DNA from: Deltaproteobacteria bacterium
GTDB taxonomy: Bacteria > Desulfobacterota > Desulfobacteria > Desulfobacterales > Desulfobacteraceae
Direction of reading: 5' to 3'
Assembly: GCA_003647385.1 (NCBI GenBank)
Contig: QMMT01000047.1
Location: forward strand, 1 to 9,516
Length of the DNA stretch: 9,516 nucleotides
Each line of letters begins with the position of its first letter. Position 1 is the stretch's first letter. Both the position numbers and the translations under genes were made by a program. Under the pieces are notes generated by a model, which searched no databases, was not told the origin of the DNA, and saw only the letters and a list, made by a program, of their open reading frames with translations. Of this stretch, positions 6,544 to 9,516 are shown in pieces.

Positions 6544-7705
6544 TGACTTCCTGCCTTGTATAAGGTTGGCTCATATTACAATTACAGAACCGGTTCATAC
6601 CCCCTATTTTATCCAGAGCCTTTATTACAAAAGTATTTTCCACAAGATCATCAGCAGCTTTTAAGGTGTCTAACTTTTCAAGAAAGCGTGTGTCTCCTTC
6701 CACCAGAGTTTGTCTCATCTGGTCAATAATAAACCGGGTGGCCGAAGGAAAGGGAAATGGTTGGAATCCGATTCTTGCCACATTCCACTGAGGGTGCAGC
6801 ACCTGGTCTTTTTTGGGGGTTTCAAAGACTTTACTTAAAATATTTTTAGAAAAAGGTAGATATCCCTCACCATCCCGGCTTAACAGGTACGCTGTTTCTT
6901 TCGGGTTGTTCATACACCAGTCCTGTGCCCGAACGATGGCGTTCATGGCTTTTTGCATTAAGATCGTATTTTTGTTTATGAAATTTTCATTGGCAACAAT
7001 GACACAACAGGGATGATTTTTCCAGATATCTCCGGTGAATCTCATGATTCGAGCATTAAATTTATTCTCGGCCAGCGCATTGAACGGATCTGCAACAATA
7101 TAGCCGTCAATCTTATTTCCCAGCAAGGCCGGGGGCATATCCGGCGGCGACAGAATAAACAGGTTGACTTCATCTTTGGCGAGCCTGGCCGACTGCGGCT
7201 TTATTACAGGCTTTAACCCCTGTGACCGGATACCCATCTGGAGGATCAGGTTGTGCATGGAATACCAGGATGGAACGGCAATCTGTTTTCCGGCAAGATC
7301 TTTGAAATTATAAATATCGGAATCGCCCTTCACCGTAATTGCACTCCCATTGGTATGATCCCAGGCAAGAACTTTTACAGGGATCTTTTGTTTGAATCTC
7401 ATCCAGATCGGAATTGGAAAGAGCATATGTGTTAAGTTAAATTTGTCTGCCAGAAATGATTCCGTCAGTATTTTCCAAGATCTCACCATAACAGGTCTTT
7501 CAACAGCAAGCCCTTCTTCTGAAAAGTATCCCAGTCCGTGGGCCACAAGCAATGGTGTGGCATCGGTTATGGGAAGATATCCCAGTCGAAGGGTTTCTTT
7601 TTTTGCAAAGGCTCCGACATTACCGGGAATAAGCAGACTTGTGCAGGCAGCAGCAGCCGTTTTAAGGAATTGACGCCTCATATTGGATCTGATGGGATCA
7701 CCCAT
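6530..7705 (-). CDS. Tat-exported ABC substrate-binding protein, NrtA/CmpA-like
   Basis: The extracytoplasmic ligand receptor of the importer, 391 aa. The N terminus carries a twin-arginine signal: NMRRQFLKTA (8-17), a short hydrophobic stretch (16-26) and a likely signal peptidase site after Ala34 (AFA-KK). The mature part has NitT/TauT features: LRLGYLPITDATPLLVAHGL (39-58), YFSEEGLAVE (60-69), DLAGKQIAVPSWYSMHNLIL (136-155), VADPFNALAE (204-213) and DIWKNHPCCVIVANENFI (226-243). Tat use means the protein folds before export. The ATG at 7705 is supported by AAGGAG (7715-7720) 9 bases upstream. Met9 also precedes the RR motif but lacks such a site. The start overlaps the ATPase stop by one base (TAATG). 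The C terminus has an odd tail, RFCNCNMSQPYTRQEVIEIN, with Cys374 and Cys376, encoded where the gene overlaps the permease. The ligand is unknown. Confidence 0.92.
   Translation of the reverse strand: MGDPIRSNMRRQFLKTAAAACTSLLIPGNVGAFAKKETLRLGYLPITDATPLLVAHGLGYFSEEGLAVERPVMVRSWKILTESFLADKFNLTHMLFPIPIWMRFKQKIPVKVLAWDHTNGSAITVKGDSDIYNFKDLAGKQIAVPSWYSMHNLILQMGIRSQGLKPVIKPQSARLAKDEVNLFILSPPDMPPALLGNKIDGYIVADPFNALAENKFNARIMRFTGDIWKNHPCCVIVANENFINKNTILMQKAMNAIVRAQDWCMNNPKETAYLLSRDGEGYLPFSKNILSKVFETPKKDQVLHPQWNVARIGFQPFPFPSATRFIIDQMRQTLVEGDTRFLEKLDTLKAADDLVENTFVIKALDKIGGMNRFCNCNMSQPYTRQEVIEIN
6547..6552 (-). promoter_or_regulatory. Shine-Dalgarno AGGAAG deciding the TTG start of the permease
   Basis: The minus strand reads GGCAGGAAGTCATTGAAATC. 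The core AGGA lies 5 bases before TTG 6543, within the end of the preceding gene. Initiation is probably coupled to translation of the binding protein, whose stop lies 14 bases further on. Confidence 0.5.
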
Positions 7706-8472
7706 TATAAAAGACTCCTTTTGGCCAGATAAGAATTTTTAAATTTTTCAAGGATTTGTGTGTGTATCTCCTTAAACTTAGGATTATTCCTATCCCTTGG
7801 ATATTCCTCATTAATTTCAAAAATATCTTTAATATGGGCCGGCTCTCCTGCCAGGAGAATGATTTTGTTTCCCATTCGGATGGCTTCATCAATATCGTGG
7901 GTGACAAATACAGCGGTAAATTGTTCTGCAAGCCATAAGTTTACCAGCTCTTCCTGAATATGGGCCTGGGTAAAAGTATCCAGGGATGCAAAGGGCTCAT
8001 CTAACAAAAGTGCATCCGGAAGTCCAACGATGGCACGGGCTAAACAGACTCTTTGTGCCATTCCAAGAGAGAGCTGACTCGGCTTTGCATCGGCAAATCC
8101 TGCAATTCCCATTATTTCAAGGAATTGATTGACCCTGTAGTCAAGTTTTTGTGTATCACCTCGCAGTTTACATCCATACGCTACATTTTCTTTTACAGTT
8201 AACCAGGGGATCAATGTGGGTTGCTGAAAAAGAATGGAACGCGAAGGGTGTATGCCGCTGATTTCTTCGCCATCAACATAAATTTTCCCCGATGTCGGCA
8301 GTTCCAGTCCTGCCAGCATATTTAAAAGAGTAGTCTTTCCACAACCGGATTCACCCAGTATAATGACAAAATCACCGTCATCAATTGAAAAAGTGACATC
8401 CTCCAGTACAATATGATCGGATTTCCCCGATTTATTGTAAATTTTTGTTACTTTTTCAATCTCAATCTTCAC
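7705..8472 (-). CDS. ABC transporter ATP-binding protein, NitT/TauT (NrtD/SsuB/TauB-like) family
   Basis: Cytoplasmic ATPase of the importer, 255 aa, usual length for a single-domain subunit. Visible motifs: Walker A GESGCGKTT (40-48), Q-loop in ILFQQPTLIPW (Gln83), signature LSLGMAQR (134-141), Walker B LLLDEP (155-160), D-loop SLD (163-165) and switch His192 (VTHDIDEA). The signature has Leu in place of the first Gly of LSGG, a variant also common in this subfamily, so I expect an active enzyme. It has no C-terminal NrtA-like extension, unlike NrtC/CmpC; the gene just upstream may supply such a domain as a separate protein. The start is GTG at 8470-8472, overlapping the stop of that gene by 4 bp (GTGA), with only a weak AGG before it, which points to translational coupling. 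It ends in a 1-bp overlap with the Tat binding-protein gene. Confidence 0.94.
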   Translation of the reverse strand: MKIEIEKVTKIYNKSGKSDHIVLEDVTFSIDDGDFVIILGESGCGKTTLLNMLAGLELPTSGKIYVDGEEISGIHPSRSILFQQPTLIPWLTVKENVAYGCKLRGDTQKLDYRVNQFLEIMGIAGFADAKPSQLSLGMAQRVCLARAIVGLPDALLLDEPFASLDTFTQAHIQEELVNLWLAEQFTAVFVTHDIDEAIRMGNKIILLAGEPAHIKDIFEINEEYPRDRNNPKFKEIHTQILEKFKNSYLAKRSLL

Positions 8473-9419
8473 AGCCTGGCTTTCGATAATATGTTTAATA
8501 TAAATGAACTGTCTACAAAGAGATTCATATCAATTTTATTTTTCAAGACCCCCATGGTATCAGTCATATAACTCTGAATGATATTCAGTGCTTCAATATC
8601 CGGAATCAATAGAGAAGAATCAAAGCATATGTCTGAATCTAAAAGAGCGGTTTTTGTTACGTCTTTGTCCTGCTCAAGAAAATGATGTGCTGTGGAAAGA
8701 ATTTTATCATCTGCTGCCTCTTCAATATATTGTCCGGTTTGAACAAATAAAGAGATAATTTCCTCTGCCGCTTCAAAATACTGTTCCATAAAGGATGTCT
8801 TTAGAACAAAGAGACTGCAGGGGTGGTTTTTCCACAAACTTTGCGACGTACATACTTTTTCGGCAAATCCTTTCTGGATCACTTTACTGCCAAAGGGTTC
8901 TGAAACGGCTAATCCGGCAATATCATTGTCATCATCATTTGCCAGCATCTGTGTCATTAAAAACGGATTGACAACTTCATAGCTCACATCTGCATTGATA
9001 TCGTCATGAATACCAAATGTAAGCCCGGCTGTAGACAACAATCGGTGGAGGAGCATGTTCTGCACACAAAGTTCTGAAGGAACAAGCACTGTTTTGCCTT
9101 TAAAATCAGCAATATTACCGACACCAGCGGTTTTGTTTCTAACAATCACACTGCCGGATCGGTGGGTAAACATTAAAGCCCTGATATCAAGACCAGCTGC
9201 AAAAAGATCCATTGCAATCGGAGCTGAAATAAAGGCACCGTTAATATCGTTTTGTGTCAGTCCATCACAGATTTGATCCCAGGAATTCATGGCAACCGTT
9301 TCAAGGCTTGAGTGGCTGAGCCTGGTTTCATTTTCCTTTAATTGAAGATCGGCAATGCCTAAAATAAGATGGTCAACAATTTTTAAATGGCCGATACGAA
9401 TACAGGGATTGTCCTTCAT
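8469..9419 (-). CDS. Stand-alone cytoplasmic NitT/TauT-type substrate-binding homologue
   Basis: A 316-aa protein with the binding-protein fold but no signal peptide: it begins MKDNPCIRIGHLKIVDHLIL, straight into the first domain. It aligns over its full length with residues 146-457 of the receiver fusion at 4287-5660: HLKIVDHLILG against HIQITDHLALG, APIAMDLFA identical, VSEPFG against VAEPVA, LWKNHPCS (195-202) against RWDNHPCC, and QTGQYIEE against DTGEYIEN near the end. It is more distant from the Tat-exported protein. The ATG has AAGAGG (9425-9430) 5 bases upstream. It is the first operon gene in the window and overlaps the ATPase by 4 bp. By analogy with the cytosolic NrtA-like domains of NrtC and CmpC it could sense ligand and control the ATPase; a metabolic enzyme using the same fold is the main alternative. 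The assignment to the fold is confident; the function is inference. Confidence 0.85.
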   Translation of the reverse strand: MKDNPCIRIGHLKIVDHLILGIADLQLKENETRLSHSSLETVAMNSWDQICDGLTQNDINGAFISAPIAMDLFAAGLDIRALMFTHRSGSVIVRNKTAGVGNIADFKGKTVLVPSELCVQNMLLHRLLSTAGLTFGIHDDINADVSYEVVNPFLMTQMLANDDDNDIAGLAVSEPFGSKVIQKGFAEKVCTSQSLWKNHPCSLFVLKTSFMEQYFEAAEEIISLFVQTGQYIEEAADDKILSTAHHFLEQDKDVTKTALLDSDICFDSSLLIPDIEALNIIQSYMTDTMGVLKNKIDMNLFVDSSFILNILSKARL

Positions 9420-9424
9420 TCACA

Positions 9425-9430
9425 CCTCTT
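9425..9430 (-). promoter_or_regulatory. Shine-Dalgarno AAGAGG of the first operon gene in the window
   Basis: The minus strand reads AAGAGGTGTGAATG with a 5-base spacer. It supports ATG 9419 and hence the lack of any N-terminal export signal on this binding-protein homologue. Confidence 0.55.
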
Positions 9431-9477
9431 AAATTTGCCACTGCACCAAGTGTTTACTATTAGCACTGGTATGGGCA

Positions 9478-9490
9478 GGAAGTTTTCCTC
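9478..9490. repeat. Short perfect inverted repeat upstream of the transporter operon
   Basis: AGGAA, three bases, TTCCT (9478-9490) makes a 5-bp perfect dyad about 60 bp upstream of the operon's first start codon in this window. It could be an operator half-site pair or a small hairpin, but such a short dyad also arises by chance. I see no convincing -35/-10 or sigma-54 promoter in 9420-9516, so where transcription begins is undetermined. Confidence 0.25.
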
Positions 9491-9516
9491 GTGAATACGG
9501 AAGTTAATATTAATAC

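Noticed and set aside
7630..7660. Possible lipobox at Cys21 in the Tat signal (AAAACTSLL)
   Set aside because: There is no Leu/Val/Ile at -3, and the hydrophobic core continues past the cysteine. Cleavage after AFA (Ala34) is more plausible.
8050..8073. Degenerate ABC signature LSLGMAQR as a sign of an inactive ATPase
   Set aside because: LSLGM variants are usual in the NitT/TauT ATPase group, and all other catalytic motifs are intact.
9420..9516. Sigma-54 promoter for the transporter operon
   Set aside because: No GG-N10-GC arrangement with the expected flanking bases is present on the minus strand.

Overview
The window reads like the chromosome of a low-GC, free-living Desulfobacterota (delta-proteobacterial sulfate-reducer type, Desulfobacteraceae-like). 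This is an inference from AT-rich codon use, the style of the single-domain response regulator and the gene content; no marker here fixes the genus. Genes are densely packed on both strands. There are no tRNAs, rRNAs, insertion sequences or CRISPR arrays, and no stretch over 300 bases lacks a gene.

Left part (1-3584), housekeeping genes. The 5' end of ffh (signal recognition particle GTPase) runs leftward off the edge. It is divergent from rlmN (23S rRNA A2503 / tRNA A37 C2-methyltransferase, radical SAM). After rlmN comes a small CheY-like receiver protein with a short aromatic tail. Its stop codon lies 2 bp from the stop of a convergent gene for a PP-loop RNA-thiolation-type protein with a C-terminal NFACT-R-like domain. 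That gene is divergent from nth (endonuclease III), and the two start codons are only 15 bp apart.

Right part (3620-9419), one six-gene leftward operon. In transcription order: a signal-peptide-less protein with a NitT/TauT (NrtA/CmpA-like) substrate-binding fold; an ABC ATPase (GTG start, 4-bp overlap); a Tat-exported NrtA/CmpA-like substrate-binding protein (1-bp overlap); an ABC permease (TTG start, 14-bp overlap); a fusion of a CheY-type receiver domain with a second signal-peptide-less substrate-binding domain; and a very acidic protein of unknown function. The exported binding protein, permease and ATPase form an ordinary NitT/TauT importer of unknown substrate. The unusual part is the two cytoplasmic binding-protein homologues, one tied to a phosphorylatable receiver domain. 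All three binding-protein modules carry a W-x-N-H-P-C motif. The closest established parallel is the cytosolic NrtA-like regulatory domain fused to the ATPase in cyanobacterial NrtC/CmpC. My working hypothesis is that this operon couples uptake of a small solute to internal sensing of it (or a related compound) and to two-component or chemotaxis signalling. That is inference and the ligand is not readable from sequence.

Most junctions show clear Shine-Dalgarno sequences or translational coupling. I found no convincing rho-independent terminator anywhere in the window.
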